Assembly (NCBI GenBank): GCA_902766215.1
Contig: CACXCV010000256.1
Location: 1-5,444, forward strand
DNA length: 5,444 bases
Source of the DNA: Oscillospiraceae bacterium
GTDB taxonomy: Bacteria > Bacillota > Clostridia > Oscillospirales > Oscillospiraceae
Direction: 5' to 3'
Shown: one piece after another, positions 4,903-5,444 of the stretch
Position numbering within the stretch: position 1 is the first letter of the stretch
Layout: each line of letters starts with the position of its first letter
Made by a program: the position numbers and the translations under genes
The notes under the pieces: generated by a model
Database searches by the model: none
What the model was told of the DNA's origin: nothing
What the model saw: the letters and a program-made list of their open reading frames with translations, nothing else

Positions 4903-5444
4903 TCAATTTCTGTTCTGCTGTCGGTATTCCTGGGGCGTCATGCCGGTTTTGTCGAAAAACACGCGGTAAAAATAGTGCCGGTTTTCAAAGGCGAGGGAGC
5001 GGATGATGTCGCTGATGCTCATGTCAGTGGAGGTCAGCAGCGACCTGGCCTTGTCTAGCCACAGCTGCTGGCTGTACTGGGTAAAGCTCAGCCCGGACTG
5101 GCGCTTGACGACGCGGCCGAGATAGTCCGGATTGTAGTGCAGCAGAGCCGACAGCTCTTGGCGCGTGATGCGGCCGCTGCGCTCGAGCAGATAGTGCTGG
5201 ATCTCGGCATAGAGCGTCTCCTCAGAGCTGGTGTTCGGCTGGATGATGGTCGCGTGATAGTTCCGCTTGTCCTCCAGCAGCTCAAACAGGCGCAGCATCA
5301 GCCCCTGCACGCTGAAAAAGTATCCCCACGGGCGGTCAATCACCAGCTGACTCAGCTCGTTGAGCAGCTTCTGCGCAGGGAGAATCTCGGCGCTGTCCAG
5401 ATGCACCTGGCTGGACAGCGTCCGGCGGAAGTCCAGGGCGACAC
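4903..5444 (-). CDS. AraC-family transcriptional regulator, cut by the right edge
   Basis: The C-terminal 180 residues of an AraC/XylS-type activator; the frame stays open to 5444 (reading VALDFRRTLSSQ before the GTG at 5406), so the N-terminus lies outside and 5406 is not taken as the start. Two helix-turn-helix units make up the DNA-binding domain. The first is RITRQELSALLHYNPDYLGR, about 88-69 residues from the C-terminus; the second is ISDIIRSLAFENRHYFYRVF, followed by the family signature DKTGMTPQEYR near the end. Between them is the linking helix with LDKARSLL. The preceding helical stretch (ILPAQKLLNELSQLVIDRPW) is what normally joins a sensory cupin domain to the DNA-binding part. Members usually control carbohydrate or stress genes near their own locus, but no target is visible here; a terminator follows at once. 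Codon use is normal and the reading frame undamaged. Confidence 0.9.
   Translation of the reverse strand, partial: VALDFRRTLSSQVHLDSAEILPAQKLLNELSQLVIDRPWGYFFSVQGLMLRLFELLEDKRNYHATIIQPNTSSEETLYAEIQHYLLERSGRITRQELSALLHYNPDYLGRVVKRQSGLSFTQYSQQLWLDKARSLLTSTDMSISDIIRSLAFENRHYFYRVFFDKTGMTPQEYRQQNRN

Overview
This window looks like chromosomal DNA from a Gram-positive gut-type Firmicute, most likely a clostridial Oscillospiraceae/Ruminococcaceae relative. That reading rests on moderately high GC in the genes with GC-rich third positions, strong AGGAGG-type ribosome binding sites, an S-layer homology (SLH) domain of the clostridial type, and one- or two-gene regulator/enzyme units separated by intrinsic terminators. 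The assignment is an inference from style; no marker gene is present.

Layout, left to right. Bases 1-300 hold no gene I can support: two hairpins (15-32 and 72-102), an AT-rich stretch, and a long perfect hairpin (248-285) just after the stop of a minus-strand TetR-type regulator (301-804). That regulator keeps its DNA-binding motif but appears to have lost about 35-40 residues right after it. A 54-base near-palindrome (859-912) follows, ending where a plus-strand reading frame (913-1578) begins. That frame looks like the back part of a secreted or lipoprotein-like protein whose front end, including any signal peptide, is missing.

Bases 1715-3749 read as one minus-strand unit. A good promoter (TTGACA, 17-base spacer, TACAAT) drives a second TetR-family regulator (3017-3658), followed by a GNAT acetyltransferase broken by one frameshift (2367-2890) and a small alpha/beta hydrolase (1715-2311). 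Three 14-base repeats, including a perfect 12-base palindrome, cover the transcription start and the -10 box; they are the likely operator. The simplest model is a self-repressing regulator that also controls the acetyltransferase and hydrolase when its ligand is absent.

Upstream lies a strong hairpin (3783-3823), then the remains of an SLH-domain surface protein read in three successive frames (3862 to about 4787). A terminator (4817-4866) ends the last gene, an AraC-family regulator (4903-5444) that runs off the right edge.

Four of the seven protein-coding loci look damaged: an internal deletion, a lost front end, one frameshift and two frameshifts. The window is therefore best described as a decaying accessory region or one with indel errors in the assembly. 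I see no RNA gene, CRISPR array, complete insertion sequence or phage module, and no convincing new multi-gene system. The items most worth a second look are the 54-base palindrome, the 14-base repeat array at the regulator promoter, and the deleted TetR.
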